DNA from: Candidatus Eiseniibacteriota bacterium
GTDB lineage: Bacteria; Eisenbacteria; RBG-16-71-46
DNA length: 64,000 nt
Reading direction: 5' to 3'
NCBI GenBank assembly: GCA_016215625.1
Contig: JACRIW010000041.1
Location: 1-64,000, forward strand
Positions 50,955 to 59,799 of the stretch are shown piece after piece. The notes below the pieces were generated by a model. The model saw only the letters and a program-made list of their open reading frames with translations. It was not told where the DNA came from and did no database searches. A program made the translations under genes and the position numbers. Numbering within the stretch: the stretch's first letter is position 1; the number at the start of each line of letters is the position of its first letter.

Positions 50955-52097
50955 ATGGCGTCGCGTCATCTCTTCACCTCCGAGTCCGTCACCGAAGGAC
51001 ATCCCGACAAGATCGCCGACCAGATCTCCGACGCGGTTCTCGACGCCATGCTGGCGCAGGACAAGTGGAGCCGCGTCGCGTGCGAGACCATGGTCACGAC
51101 CGGTCTCGCCGTGGTCGCGGGCGAAATCACCACGAAGGCCTACGTCGAGATCCCGAAGCTCGTGCGCTCCGTGATCCACGACATCGGCTACAACGACGCG
51201 CTCTACGGCTTCGACAGCCACACGTGCGCCGTGGTCACGACGCTCGACCAGCAGTCGCCCGACATCGCGATGGGCGTGAACACCGGCGGCGCCGGTGACC
51301 AGGGCCTCATGTTCGGCTACGCGTGCAACGAGACGCCCGAACTGATGCCGCTCCCGATCATGCTCGCGCACAAGATGGCCATGAAGCTCTCGCAGGTCCG
51401 CAAGAAGGGCCTCGTGAACTACCTGCGCCCGGACGGCAAGACGCAGGTCACGGTCGAGTACGACGGCGACAAGCCGGTGCGCATCGACACGGTCGTGCTC
51501 TCCACGCAGCATTCGGACAAGGTCTCACAGAAGCAGATCCGCAAGGACATGATCGAGAAGGTCATCCTGCCGCTGCTTCCGAAGCGCCTCGTGAGCAAGA
51601 CCAAGCCGGTCAAGTTCCACGTCAATCCGACGGGCAACTTCGTCGTCGGCGGCCCGATGGGCGACTGCGGCCTCACCGGCCGGAAGATCATCGTGGACAC
51701 GTACGGCGGCATGGGCCGTCACGGCGGCGGCGCCTTCTCGGGCAAGGACCCGTCGAAGGTCGACCGTTCGGCGTGCTACGCGGCACGCTACGTCGCGAAG
51801 AACCTCGTCGCGTCGGGCCTCTGTGACCGCTGCGAGGTGCAGGTGGCCTACGCCATCGGCGTCGCCGAGCCCGTCAGCGTCATGGTGGACAGCTTCGGCA
51901 CGGGCAAGGTGAGCGACGACAAGCTCACGAGCCTCGTCCGCAAGCACTTCGACCTGACGCCCAAGGGCATCATCGAGTCGCTCAAGCTGCGCCGCCCGAT
52001 CTACCGCCAGACGGCGGCGTACGGGCACTTCGGCCGCTCGGACTTCGAGTGGGAGAAGACGAACAAGGCCAAGCTGCTCGCCGCCAGCGTGCGCTGA
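50955..52097 (+). CDS. metK: S-adenosylmethionine synthetase
   Basis: A 380-residue MetK making SAM from methionine and ATP. Signatures are [24 protein letters not shown] (start), [12 protein letters not shown], and the loop [29 protein letters not shown] precedes the ATG. The 61-base gap from the isomerase holds one 6-bp hairpin (50909-50929) and no recognised SAM riboswitch, so it may share the upstream transcript. Confidence 0.96.
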   Translation: MASRHLFTSESVTEGHPDKIADQISDAVLDAMLAQDKWSRVACETMVTTGLAVVAGEITTKAYVEIPKLVRSVIHDIGYNDALYGFDSHTCAVVTTLDQQSPDIAMGVNTGGAGDQGLMFGYACNETPELMPLPIMLAHKMAMKLSQVRKKGLVNYLRPDGKTQVTVEYDGDKPVRIDTVVLSTQHSDKVSQKQIRKDMIEKVILPLLPKRLVSKTKPVKFHVNPTGNFVVGGPMGDCGLTGRKIIVDTYGGMGRHGGGAFSGKDPSKVDRSACYAARYVAKNLVASGLCDRCEVQVAYAIGVAEPVSVMVDSFGTGKVSDDKLTSLVRKHFDLTPKGIIESLKLRRPIYRQTAAYGHFGRSDFEWEKTNKAKLLAASVR

Positions 52098-52121
52098 GCG
52101 AAGGCCGCAGGAACCACGCGG

Positions 52122-52151
52122 AGGGCCCCGGTCGCGACCGACCGGGGCCCT
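52122..52151 (+). terminator. Terminator after metK
   Basis: AGGGCCCCGGT (52122-52132) pairs perfectly with ACCGGGGCCCT (52141-52151), 8-nt loop, followed by TT. It ends the long lptC-metK region. Confidence 0.7.
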
Positions 52152-52249
52152 TTCGCATGTCGGCAGGCTCGCCGGACGGCCCCGTGCGCCAGCCGGGACG
52201 CGGTCGTGAACGGGGCGCGGGCGTTCGTCGCCCGGGAGGGCCGCGCCGA

Positions 52250-52278
52250 TTGCCGCCTCTCAGGTCGCGTGACATATT
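52250..52278 (+). promoter_or_regulatory. Promoter of the M16 peptidase operon
   Basis: TTGCCG (52250-52255), a 17-bp spacer and CATATT (52273-52278) preceded by TGA. Predicted +1 is near 52285, about 45 nt before the ATG at 52331. Confidence 0.55.
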
Positions 52279-52330
52279 CCGCGCGCTTTCCCCGAGCCGT
52301 GACCCATTCCGACTTCCTCCGGAGGTTTTC

Positions 52331-53917
52331 ATGTTCCGCTCGCCGACCCGCGCGACGCTGCCGCTCGCGCTGGTGATGGCCGGGGCGCTGACGCTGGCCG
52401 CCGCCGCGTCCGCCGCCAATGCGCCCACGCGCCGTGCCGCGCCCGCCGTCCGCACCGGGCTCGAATCGCTCGAGAAGCAGGTGCAGGAGTTCACACTCGC
52501 CAACGGCCTGCGCTTCCTCGTGGTCGAACGCCACCAGGCGCCGGTCTTCAGCTTCTTCACGGTCGTGAACTCCGGCTCCGCGAACGACGCCGTCGGCACC
52601 ACCGGCATCGCGCACATGATGGAGCACATGGCGTTCAAGGGGACGTCGCAGGTCGGCACGACCGACTATGCCGCCGAGAAGCCGCTCATCGCGGCGGAGG
52701 AGAGGGCATGGGAGGCGCTGCTCGCCGAGCGGCGCAAGGGAGCGAAGGCCGACTCCGCGCGGCTGGCGTCGCTCGAGAAGGCGTTCGCCGACGCCCAGGC
52801 CGCTTCGGTGCGCTACGTGGCCTCGAACGAGTTCACGCAGATCGTCGAGCAGGCCGGCGGGCAGGGCGTGAACGCGTTCACGGCGGAGGACATCACCGCC
52901 TACTTCTATTCGCTGCCTTCCAACCGCCTCGAGATGTGGGCGGCGCTGTTCTCGGGCGCGATGGTGGACCCGGTCTTCCGCGAGTTCTACAAGGAGCGCG
53001 ACGTCGTGTACGAGGAGCGCCGCATGCGCGTCGAATCCTCGCCGATCGGCCGGCTCTTCTACGAGTTCATCACGACCTCGTTCAACGCCCATCCCTACGG
53101 CTTCGGCGGCATCGGCTATCCGTCCGACCTCAAGACGTTCAGCCGCACCCAGGGCGAGGAGTTCTTCCGCCGCAACTACGTCGCGAAGAACATGACGATC
53201 GCGCTGGTCGGCGACGTCACGCTCGCCGAGGTGAAGCGCCTCGCCGAGAAGTACTTCGGTGCGATCTCCGACGCGCCGGCCCCGCCGCCGCTCGACACCG
53301 TCGAGCCGAAGCAGATCGCCGAGCGCCGCGTCGTGATCGAGGACAAGGCGCAGCCGATCGTGCTCGTGGGCTGGCACATCCCGGCCGCCAGCGATCCGTC
53401 GTACGCCGCCTACGAGGCGGCCGCGGACCTGCTGGGCGGCGGGCGCTGGTCGCGCCTGTACAAGGCGCTCGTGAAGGACAAGAAGATGGCCGTGCAGGTG
53501 GGCACCGGGACCGGCAACCCGGGGGAGAGGTATCCCAATCTCTTCACGCTCTTCATCGTGCCCGCTTCGGGACAGGACCCCGAGAAGGTCGAGCAGGAAG
53601 CCTACGCCGTGATCGAGGACGTGCTCGGCGCCCACCCGTTCACGCAGGACGAGCTGAACGGCTACAAGGTGCGTGTCCGCGCGCAGAAGATCGGTTCGGT
53701 GGAGGACAACGGCGAACTGGCGGGTGAACTCGCGCAGGCGCAGGCGCTGTACGGCGACTGGCGGGACTTCTTCCGCGAGCAGGAGCGCGTGCAGTCCCTG
53801 CGCGTCGAGGACCTGACGGGCGTGCTGCGCGAGTCGCTCGTGCGCAGCAACCGCACCGTCGCGATGATCAAGGCGCCGGCGGCCACCGCCGCGGCCACGC
53901 CGGAAGGGGGGCGCTGA
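52331..53917 (+). CDS. Exported M16-family zinc metallopeptidase, catalytic subunit
   Basis: A 528-residue protein with a signal peptide (residues ~1-26, AAASAANA). The inverted zinc motif HxxEH is intact (His95, Glu98, His99 in HMMEHMAFKG), and the third ligand is Glu228 in DVVYEERRM. The spacing of about 130 residues is longer than usual because an Ala/Lys/Arg-rich helical segment (about 110-160) is inserted. It probably degrades peptides in the periplasm together with the next protein. GGAGG precedes the ATG. Confidence 0.9.
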   Translation: MFRSPTRATLPLALVMAGALTLAAAASAANAPTRRAAPAVRTGLESLEKQVQEFTLANGLRFLVVERHQAPVFSFFTVVNSGSANDAVGTTGIAHMMEHMAFKGTSQVGTTDYAAEKPLIAAEERAWEALLAERRKGAKADSARLASLEKAFADAQAASVRYVASNEFTQIVEQAGGQGVNAFTAEDITAYFYSLPSNRLEMWAALFSGAMVDPVFREFYKERDVVYEERRMRVESSPIGRLFYEFITTSFNAHPYGFGGIGYPSDLKTFSRTQGEEFFRRNYVAKNMTIALVGDVTLAEVKRLAEKYFGAISDAPAPPPLDTVEPKQIAERRVVIEDKAQPIVLVGWHIPAASDPSYAAYEAAADLLGGGRWSRLYKALVKDKKMAVQVGTGTGNPGERYPNLFTLFIVPASGQDPEKVEQEAYAVIEDVLGAHPFTQDELNGYKVRVRAQKIGSVEDNGELAGELAQAQALYGDWRDFFREQERVQSLRVEDLTGVLRESLVRSNRTVAMIKAPAATAAATPEGGR

Positions 53918-53918
53918 C

Positions 53919-56075
53919 ATGAAGCGCACGACCCGTGCAGCCGTCGCCGCCTTCGCCGCGGCCCTGTCGCTCTTCGCGACGCTCACCGCGAGCGCCGCGA
54001 TCGACGCCACGAAGTACGATCCCCGCAAGCTGCCCGTGCCGCCGATCGGCCGCATCCCGGCCGTGAAGCCCGAGCGCCTGACCCTGCCCAACGGCATCGT
54101 CGTGTACCTGCTCGAGAACCACGACCTGCCCGTCGTGAAGGGCACGGCCTATTTCGCCATGTCGCCGAGCCTCGTGCCCATGGACCGCGCCGGCCTGCCC
54201 GGGCTCACGGGCGAGGTCATGCGCTCCGGCGGCAGCCTCGCGCACGGCGGCGACTACCTCGACGACCACCTCGCCGCGATCGGCGCGAGCCTGAGCGCCA
54301 ACATCGGGCTCGGCCAGGCGAGCAGCGGCTTCCGCTGCCTGAGCGAGAACACGGCCGAAGTCGTCGGCCTGTGGAGCGAGATCGTCCGGACGCCCGCGTT
54401 CCCGGACGAGAAGATCGAACTCGCGAAGGTCGGCCTGCGCCGCAGCATCGCGAGCCGCAACGACGAGATGATGTCGATGCTGTTCCGCACGGCCTCACAG
54501 GCCGTGTACGGCTCGAAGAACCCTTGGGGCATGCAGGCCGAGTACGCGACCGTCGAGCCGATCGGCAAGGCGGACTGCGTCGCGCTGCACGGCAAGGTGT
54601 TCGTGCCGGAGCGCATGATCGTCGCGATCTACGGTGACTTCCGCACGGCCGAGATGAAGAAGCTGCTCACGGCGAAGTTCGCGGACTGGAAGAAGAGCGG
54701 GACGGCGGCGCCGGTCCTGCCGGCCATGCCGACGAGCGTGACGCCGAAGCTGTACTACGCGCCCAAGGACGACGTGACGCAGTCCGGCATCGTCGTGGCA
54801 CAGGTCGGTTCGCGCGCGAACGATCCGGACTACGCGGCGATGAGCGTGCTCGAGCAGGGGCTGGGCGGCGGTTTCTCGTCGCGCATGTTCAACCACATCC
54901 GCACGCAGCGCGGGCTGGCGTATGCCGCCGGCGCCAACGCGGGCACGGACTTCCTCAAGCCGGGCGTGTTCATGGCGTACACGCTCACGAAGAGCGAATC
55001 CACGATGACGGCCCTCGGGCTCGTGCGTGACGAAGTGCGCGCCGTGACCGAGTCGCCCTTCACGGACGCCGAGCTGGCGATCGCGAAGCAGGCGGTGGTC
55101 AACGGTTTCGTCTTCAACTTCGAGGACCCGAGCCAGACGCTGTTCCGTGCCGCGTACTACGAGGCGGTCGGTTACCCCGCGGACTTCCTTCAGGTGTACC
55201 AGAAGGCGCTCGAGGGCGTGACGGCGCAGAGCGTGCTCGAGGCGGCGAAGCGGAAGATCCAGCCGGCGCAGCAGGCCGTCATCATCGTCGGCAAGGAGAA
55301 GGATTTCGATCGTCCGCTCGAGAGTGCGGGCCTGCCGGTGGAGCGCGTGGACATCTCGATCCCGCCGCCGCCGTCGAAGCTCGGCAAGGTGGCCGAGAGC
55401 CCTGCCGCACTCGCGAAGGGGGCCGAGTGGCTCGCCGCCGCGGCGAAGGCCGCAGGGGGCAGCGCGGCCTGGAAGGGCGTGCGCTCCGTGATCCTCGCGA
55501 CCGAAGCGACGTTGTCCATCCAGGGCCAGTCCATCGGGATCAGCGGCGAGGAATCGTGGCAGTTCCCCGACAAGCAGTTCTCGTCGCAGAAGCTCCCGTT
55601 CGGTGAGATGAAGCAGGCGTTCGACGGCACCAACGGCTGGATGAGCGCGATGGGGCAGTTGCAGGACAATCCCGACGCCGGCGCCGAAGTGGCGAAGGAC
55701 TGGGACAAGTCCCTCTGGCGTCTCTTCGGGCACTCCGAGGACGTGCAGCTGATCGCGCTCGACAAGCCGGAAGCCATCAACGGCACCGAGTACCGCGTGG
55801 CACAGCTGAAGGGCGCGAAGGCGACCGACATGGTCGTGCTCTTCTCGGCCGACGGACACCTCGCCGGGTTCGCCTACCAGGACACCGGCAACGGCCGCAT
55901 GGGGCCGGCGCGCGTGGTCGAGCTGCTCGGCGCGTGGGCTTCCGAGGGCGCGATCCAGTACCCGCGCACGATCCAGATGTACCGGGACGGGAAGATCATG
56001 GTGGACGGCAAGGTGACGTCCCTGAAGCTCAACCCGGCGCTGCCGGCCGACTTGTTCAAGAAGCCGGCGCAGTGA
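53919..56075 (+). CDS. Exported M16-family protein, non-catalytic subunit with extra C-terminal domain
   Basis: A 718-residue protein with a signal peptide (residues ~1-27). The M16 fold is recognisable (LTLPNGIVVYLLENHDLPVV; LGGGFSSRMFNHIRTQRGLAY, which provides the substrate-binding Arg-Tyr). At the zinc site it reads GLPGLTGEVMRSGG, so both His and the catalytic Glu are lost. It is the inactive partner of the preceding peptidase, one base away. Residues ~510-718 form a further beta-rich LolA-like domain (DGTNGWMSAMGQLQ; YPRTIQMYRDGKIMVDGKVT), not part of ordinary M16 subunits. Confidence 0.87.
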   Translation: MKRTTRAAVAAFAAALSLFATLTASAAIDATKYDPRKLPVPPIGRIPAVKPERLTLPNGIVVYLLENHDLPVVKGTAYFAMSPSLVPMDRAGLPGLTGEVMRSGGSLAHGGDYLDDHLAAIGASLSANIGLGQASSGFRCLSENTAEVVGLWSEIVRTPAFPDEKIELAKVGLRRSIASRNDEMMSMLFRTASQAVYGSKNPWGMQAEYATVEPIGKADCVALHGKVFVPERMIVAIYGDFRTAEMKKLLTAKFADWKKSGTAAPVLPAMPTSVTPKLYYAPKDDVTQSGIVVAQVGSRANDPDYAAMSVLEQGLGGGFSSRMFNHIRTQRGLAYAAGANAGTDFLKPGVFMAYTLTKSESTMTALGLVRDEVRAVTESPFTDAELAIAKQAVVNGFVFNFEDPSQTLFRAAYYEAVGYPADFLQVYQKALEGVTAQSVLEAAKRKIQPAQQAVIIVGKEKDFDRPLESAGLPVERVDISIPPPPSKLGKVAESPAALAKGAEWLAAAAKAAGGSAAWKGVRSVILATEATLSIQGQSIGISGEESWQFPDKQFSSQKLPFGEMKQAFDGTNGWMSAMGQLQDNPDAGAEVAKDWDKSLWRLFGHSEDVQLIALDKPEAINGTEYRVAQLKGAKATDMVVLFSADGHLAGFAYQDTGNGRMGPARVVELLGAWASEGAIQYPRTIQMYRDGKIMVDGKVTSLKLNPALPADLFKKPAQ

Positions 56076-56094
56076 TCGCCACGGCGTGACGACC

Positions 56095-56127
56095 GCGGGC
56101 GGCGGAGCGAGAGCTCCGGCCGCCCGC
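56095..56127 (+). terminator. Terminator after the M16 pair
   Basis: GCGGGCGGCGGAGC (56095-56108) pairs with GCTCCGGCCGCCCGC (56113-56127) with a one-base bulge and a GAGA tetraloop. A short TTT follows 8 bases later. It stands 24 bases before the epimerase ATG. Confidence 0.65.
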
Positions 56128-56150
56128 ACGTCGTTTCCGGAGGAGGACGG

Positions 56151-57140
56151 ATGGACCTGCTGCTGCTGGGGGGCACGCGCTTCTTCGGGCGGTTCCTCGC
56201 CGAGTCCGCGCTCGCGCGCGGGCACCGCGTCACGCTGTTTCACCGCGGCCAGACCGGCGCGGGCCTTCTTCCGGGGGCCGAGCGCATCCTCGGGGACCGC
56301 GACGGCGGGCTCGGTGCGCTCGCGGGCCGGCGCTGGGACGCGGTCGTGGACTTCTGCGGCTACGTGCCGCGCGTCGTGGGCGACTCGTGTGCGCGGCTGC
56401 GCGAGGCCGCTGGCCGCTACGTCTTCATTTCGTCCATTTCGGTGTACGCCGAGCCCACGCCGAGCCGTTCGCGCGAGGACGCACCGCGGGCGGTGCTCGC
56501 CGACCCGTCGACGGAAGTGATCGACGGCGCCACGTACGGCGGGCTCAAGGCCGCGTGCGAGGACGTCGTCCTCGGCGCCTTCCGCGATCGCGCCACGATC
56601 GTGCGCCCCGGCCTCATCGTGGGCCCCAACGATCCGACCGACCGGTTTCCGTACTGGCCGCGGCGCATCGCGCGCGGAGGCGAAGTGCTCGCTCCGGGGG
56701 ACCCCGCGCAGCCCGTGCAGTTCATCGACGCGCGCGACCTCGCCGCGTTCACGCTGCAGCTCGCCGAGCGCGACGTCGCGGGTACCTTCCACGCGACCGG
56801 GCCCGACGCGCCGCTCTCCATGGGCGCGTGCCTCGAGGGCATTCGCGACGCGGTGGGTTCGGATGCCCGGTTCACCTGGGCGGACGAGAAGTTCCTGATC
56901 GACCGCGGCGTCGAACCGTGGACGGGGCTGCCGCTGTGGATCCCCGTGACCGAGGGCGGGATCCAGGACCTCGACATCGCCGCCGCGCGTGAAACCGGAC
57001 TGCGCTTCCGGCCGCTCGCCGAGACCGCTCGCGACACGCTCGCGTGGGACCTCGCGCGAGCGGACGAGTCCCGCGCGGCGAGCCCGGTGCTGAAGACGGA
57101 GCGCGAGGCGGAACTGCTCGCGGAGTGGGCGGCGCGCTGA
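56151..57140 (+). CDS. NAD-dependent epimerase/dehydratase (extended SDR)
   Basis: A 329-residue Rossmann protein. The nucleotide motif is LLLGGTRFFGRFLAE (GGxxFxG form), VVDFCGYVP follows, and the catalytic pair is Tyr129/Lys133 in TYGGLKAACE with SSISVY upstream. The GGTRFFG and FCGYVP pattern resembles the CSP41/isoflavone reductase-like atypical SDR subgroup rather than UDP-sugar epimerases. The substrate is unknown. GGAGGAGG precedes the ATG. Confidence 0.8.
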   Translation: MDLLLLGGTRFFGRFLAESALARGHRVTLFHRGQTGAGLLPGAERILGDRDGGLGALAGRRWDAVVDFCGYVPRVVGDSCARLREAAGRYVFISSISVYAEPTPSRSREDAPRAVLADPSTEVIDGATYGGLKAACEDVVLGAFRDRATIVRPGLIVGPNDPTDRFPYWPRRIARGGEVLAPGDPAQPVQFIDARDLAAFTLQLAERDVAGTFHATGPDAPLSMGACLEGIRDAVGSDARFTWADEKFLIDRGVEPWTGLPLWIPVTEGGIQDLDIAAARETGLRFRPLAETARDTLAWDLARADESRAASPVLKTEREAELLAEWAAR

Positions 57141-57150
57141 GCGCCGCCGC

Positions 57151-57498
57151 TCACAGCCCCGCGCGCGGGCTGTCGGCGAGCGTGTAGGCGCGCTCGACGC
57201 GGGCGACGCGCACGGCGAAGTCGGCGTACCAGCGCGAGTGGCCGGCGCGCTGGGCCGCCACGTGGGCGGCCTGGCGCTTCCACGCCGCGATGCAGGCCTC
57301 GTCCCGCCAGTAGCTCACGGTGATGCCGAAGCCCTCCGCGTCGCGTGCGGACTCGATGCCGAGGAAGCCCTCCTGGGACGGCGCGAGCTCGGCCATGGCC
57401 TCGGCCATGCGCCGGTAACCCTCGGCGTCCCCGGCGGTGCGCTGCGAGCTGAACACGACCGCCCAGTAGGGCGGGGCCGGCGTGGTGGCGATGAGCAT
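57151..57498 (-). CDS. Antibiotic biosynthesis monooxygenase-like (ABM) protein
   Basis: A 115-residue dimeric alpha/beta-barrel protein. YWAVVFSSQRTAGDAEGYRRM, AELAPSQEGFLGIESARD and GITVSYWRDEACIAAWKRQAAH fit the ABM domain; the last His is usually part of the active or haem site. Its role may be monooxygenation or stress-related. ATG 57498 follows GGGAG. It ends 10 bases from the convergent epimerase gene. Confidence 0.82.
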   Translation of the reverse strand: MLIATTPAPPYWAVVFSSQRTAGDAEGYRRMAEAMAELAPSQEGFLGIESARDAEGFGITVSYWRDEACIAAWKRQAAHVAAQRAGHSRWYADFAVRVARVERAYTLADSPRAGL

Positions 57499-57524
57499 GG
57501 GGTGCTCCCGTGGAAGGCGAGGGA

Positions 57525-58025
57525 TCAGCGCCGGCGCGGGGCCAGCGTGCGGTAGCGCCGCGCCGGGCGCTCTTCGGGCGACCAGAGTGCCCCGTGCACC
57601 GGGTCGCGGACGTCGAGGAAGCGGAACCGGCGCATGCCCGCGTCGCACGACAGCAGCTCCCGAACGCCGTGCTCGCGCAGCACCACGGCGAGCTCGAAGC
57701 CGGGGGGGAGACCGGTGAACTCGCCCTTGGCGAGTTCGAGCACCTCGGCCGCGACCGCGGCGTGGCGCGGCGTCGCACCGATCAGGCGCGCCCCGGCGCT
57801 GCGGCCGAGTTCCTCGACGAACGCCCACGCGTCGGCGGGGCGCAGCGCGCGCGCGACCTCGTGGCGGTGCGTGACGCGCGCGAGGAACTCGTGCACGGCG
57901 GGCCACGGCAGTGCCCACGGGCGGTCGCCGTTCGCGAGCTCCTCGAGCGCCTGCGCGGCGCGGGCGTGTTCCGGCGCGCCGCGGTTGACGGCGAAGGCGA
58001 GCACGCTCGTGTCCACCGCGCGCAT
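57525..58025 (-). CDS. VapC-type PIN-domain toxin
   Basis: A 166-residue PIN ribonuclease-like protein. Acidic metal ligands are Asp5 in RAVDTSVLAFA, Glu in WPAVHEFLARV, and Asp in LLSCDAGMRRF. It is longer than usual VapC (about 130) because of a C-terminal 30-residue basic tail. It overlaps the antitoxin gene by one base, and the pair should form a type II toxin-antitoxin module with the toxin cleaving RNA. Confidence 0.87.
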   Translation of the reverse strand: MRAVDTSVLAFAVNRGAPEHARAAQALEELANGDRPWALPWPAVHEFLARVTHRHEVARALRPADAWAFVEELGRSAGARLIGATPRHAAVAAEVLELAKGEFTGLPPGFELAVVLREHGVRELLSCDAGMRRFRFLDVRDPVHGALWSPEERPARRYRTLAPRRR

Positions 58026-58264
58026 CAGCCCTCCTCTTCGGCCGGTGCGCCGGGCATCGTGTCGCGCCGCGCGGGATCGGCGAGGAACGGGCCGAGATCG
58101 TAGGACGGCAGCTGCACGCGCGCGCGCCGGGGAGCCTCGAGGTGCTCGAGGCCGATGCGGAGCGCACGCTCGACCACGTTCGTGAGCGTCGCACCCTCGA
58201 GCGCGGCGCGGCGTTTCAGTTCGCCGTAAACGGCGGCATCCAGGAGCAGGGTCGTTCGTTTCAT
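58025..58264 (-). CDS. VapB-type ribbon-helix-helix antitoxin
   Basis: A 79-residue protein starting MKRTTLLLDAAVYGELKRRA, a ribbon-helix-helix DNA-binding fold, with an acidic/proline-rich C-terminus that should bind the toxin. ATG 58264 was chosen over 58276 because a TATGCA -10 (58277-58272) overlaps the upstream ATG and predicts +1 at 58265. The operator at 58264-58277 overlaps the start, consistent with autorepression. Confidence 0.82.
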   Translation of the reverse strand: MKRTTLLLDAAVYGELKRRAALEGATLTNVVERALRIGLEHLEAPRRARVQLPSYDLGPFLADPARRDTMPGAPAEEEG

Positions 58265-58277
58265 ATGCGTATGCATA
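58264..58277 (-). promoter_or_regulatory. Operator and -10 element of the toxin-antitoxin operon
   Basis: TATGC-GTAT-GCATA is a perfect inverted repeat in an AT-rich island. On the minus strand TGC-TATGCA forms an extended -10 (TATGCA at 58277-58272). The antitoxin dimer probably binds here. The predicted transcript begins one base before the ATG. Confidence 0.5.
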
Positions 58278-58315
58278 GCATTGTCGGCAACGATGCGCGA
58301 GAGCTGAATTTCCGT

Positions 58316-58344
58316 TTGAGCCGGGCCGATGTCTCGGGCACAAT
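58316..58344 (+). promoter_or_regulatory. Promoter of ahcY
   Basis: TTGAGC (58316-58321), a 17-bp spacer and CACAAT (58339-58344). The predicted leader is about 50 nt; no SAH riboswitch signature was recognised in it. Confidence 0.5.
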
Positions 58345-58401
58345 CCCTCGCGTTTCCGCACCACCCCTCACGCAGTTCCCCGACCCTCCTCAGGAGAGTG
58401 C

Positions 58402-59703
58402 ATGGCGACTCGCAAGCAGAACAAGGCGGCGACCGAAGCCGCGGCGACCCCCGGTCACGTGAAGGACATGAAGCTCGCGCGCGAAGGCCGCAACCGGATC
58501 GAGTGGGCCGATCGCAACATGCCGGTGCTCCGCGCCATCCGCGCCCGGTTCGCGAAGGAGAAGCCGCTCAAGAAGCTCCGCATCGCCGCGTGCCTCCACG
58601 TCACGACCGAGACGGCGAACCTCATGCGCACGCTGCAGGCCGGCGGCGCCGAAGTGTTCCTCTGCGGCTCGAATCCGCTCAGCACGCAGGACGACGTCGC
58701 CGCCGCGCTCGTCGCGCACTACGGCATCCCGACGTTCGCGATCAAGGGCGAGGACCACAAGACGTACTACTCGCACATCGTGTCGTGCATCGAGGCCAGC
58801 CCGAACATCACGATGGACGACGGCTGCGACCTCGTGACGGTCATGCACACCAAGATGACCAAGTACCTGAAGAGCGTCTTCGCCGGCACGGAAGAGACCT
58901 CGACGGGCGTCACGCGCCTGCGGGCCATGGCCGCGGACAAGAAGCTCAAGTTCCCGGTCATCGCGATCAACGACGCCGACACGAAGCACCTGTTCGACAA
59001 CCGCTACGGCACGGGCCAGAGCACGCTCGACGGCGTACTGCGCGCCACGAACATGCTGGTCGCCGGCTCGACGGTCGTCATCGCCGGCTACGGCTGGTGC
59101 GGCCGTGGTCTCGCCGCCCGCGCGAAGGGCATGGGCGCGACGGTCATGGTCACGGAAGTCGATCCGCTCCGCGCCCTCGAAGCGCAGATGGACGGCTACA
59201 TCTCGTGCTCGATGGAAGAGGCCGCCCCGAAGGGTGACCTGTTCATCACGGTGACGGGCAACAAGTCGGTCATCCGCAAGGAGCACTTCGCGGCCATGAA
59301 GGACGGCGCGATCGTCTGCAACTCGGGCCACTTCAACGTCGAGCTCGACATCCCGTCGCTCGAGCGCATGGCGGTCAGCAAGCGTCAGGCGCGCGCGTTC
59401 GTGGACGAGTACCGGCTCAAGGGCGGCAAGCGCGTCTACCTGCTCGGCGAAGGCCGTCTCATCAACCTGGCCTCGGCCGAAGGCCACCCCGCGATGGTGA
59501 TGGACATGTCGTTCGCGAACCAGGCCCTCTCGGTCGAGTACCTGACGAAGAAGGCGAAGACGCTGAAGAACGACGTCTACGTCGTGCCGAAGGTGATCGA
59601 CAAGGAAGTGGCCCGTCTCAAGCTGAAGAGCATGGGCATCGAGATCGACACGCTCACGCCGGAGCAGATCAAGTACCTCGCGTCGTGGAGCGAAGGCACG
59701 TAG
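58402..59703 (+). CDS. ahcY: Adenosylhomocysteinase
   Basis: A 433-residue NAD-dependent enzyme that splits S-adenosylhomocysteine to adenosine and homocysteine, renewing the methyl cycle with metK (50955). Motifs are [31 protein letters not shown], the NAD fold [22 protein letters not shown], and SGHFNVELD. The C-terminal tyrosine found in animal enzymes is replaced by a shorter tail. AGGAG precedes the ATG. Single-gene unit. Confidence 0.95.
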   Translation: MATRKQNKAATEAAATPGHVKDMKLAREGRNRIEWADRNMPVLRAIRARFAKEKPLKKLRIAACLHVTTETANLMRTLQAGGAEVFLCGSNPLSTQDDVAAALVAHYGIPTFAIKGEDHKTYYSHIVSCIEASPNITMDDGCDLVTVMHTKMTKYLKSVFAGTEETSTGVTRLRAMAADKKLKFPVIAINDADTKHLFDNRYGTGQSTLDGVLRATNMLVAGSTVVIAGYGWCGRGLAARAKGMGATVMVTEVDPLRALEAQMDGYISCSMEEAAPKGDLFITVTGNKSVIRKEHFAAMKDGAIVCNSGHFNVELDIPSLERMAVSKRQARAFVDEYRLKGGKRVYLLGEGRLINLASAEGHPAMVMDMSFANQALSVEYLTKKAKTLKNDVYVVPKVIDKEVARLKLKSMGIEIDTLTPEQIKYLASWSEGT

Positions 59704-59730
59704 ACCGTTCCGCACGTTCGCATCCTCGTC

Positions 59731-59760
59731 GAAGCCCCGGCGCCGTTCGGCCGGGGCTTC
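59731..59760 (+). terminator. Terminator after ahcY
   Basis: GAAGCCCCGGC (59731-59741) pairs perfectly with GCCGGGGCTTC (59750-59760), 8-nt loop, no T-tract. Confidence 0.65.
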
Positions 59761-59788
59761 GCGCTTGCGCCGCGCGGCGCACGAAGCC

Positions 59789-59794
59789 TAGCCT
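59789..59794 (+). promoter_or_regulatory. -10 element giving a leaderless transcript
   Basis: TAGCCT (59789-59794) predicts +1 at 59801, inside the ATG at 59800. TTGCGC (59765-59770) is an 18-bp-spaced -35. No ribosome binding site precedes the ATG. Confidence 0.45.
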
Positions 59795-59799
59795 CGGGC

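Noticed and set aside
58345-58401. SAH riboswitch upstream of ahcY.
   Set aside because: The predicted leader is about 50 nt and lacks the recognisable conserved core.
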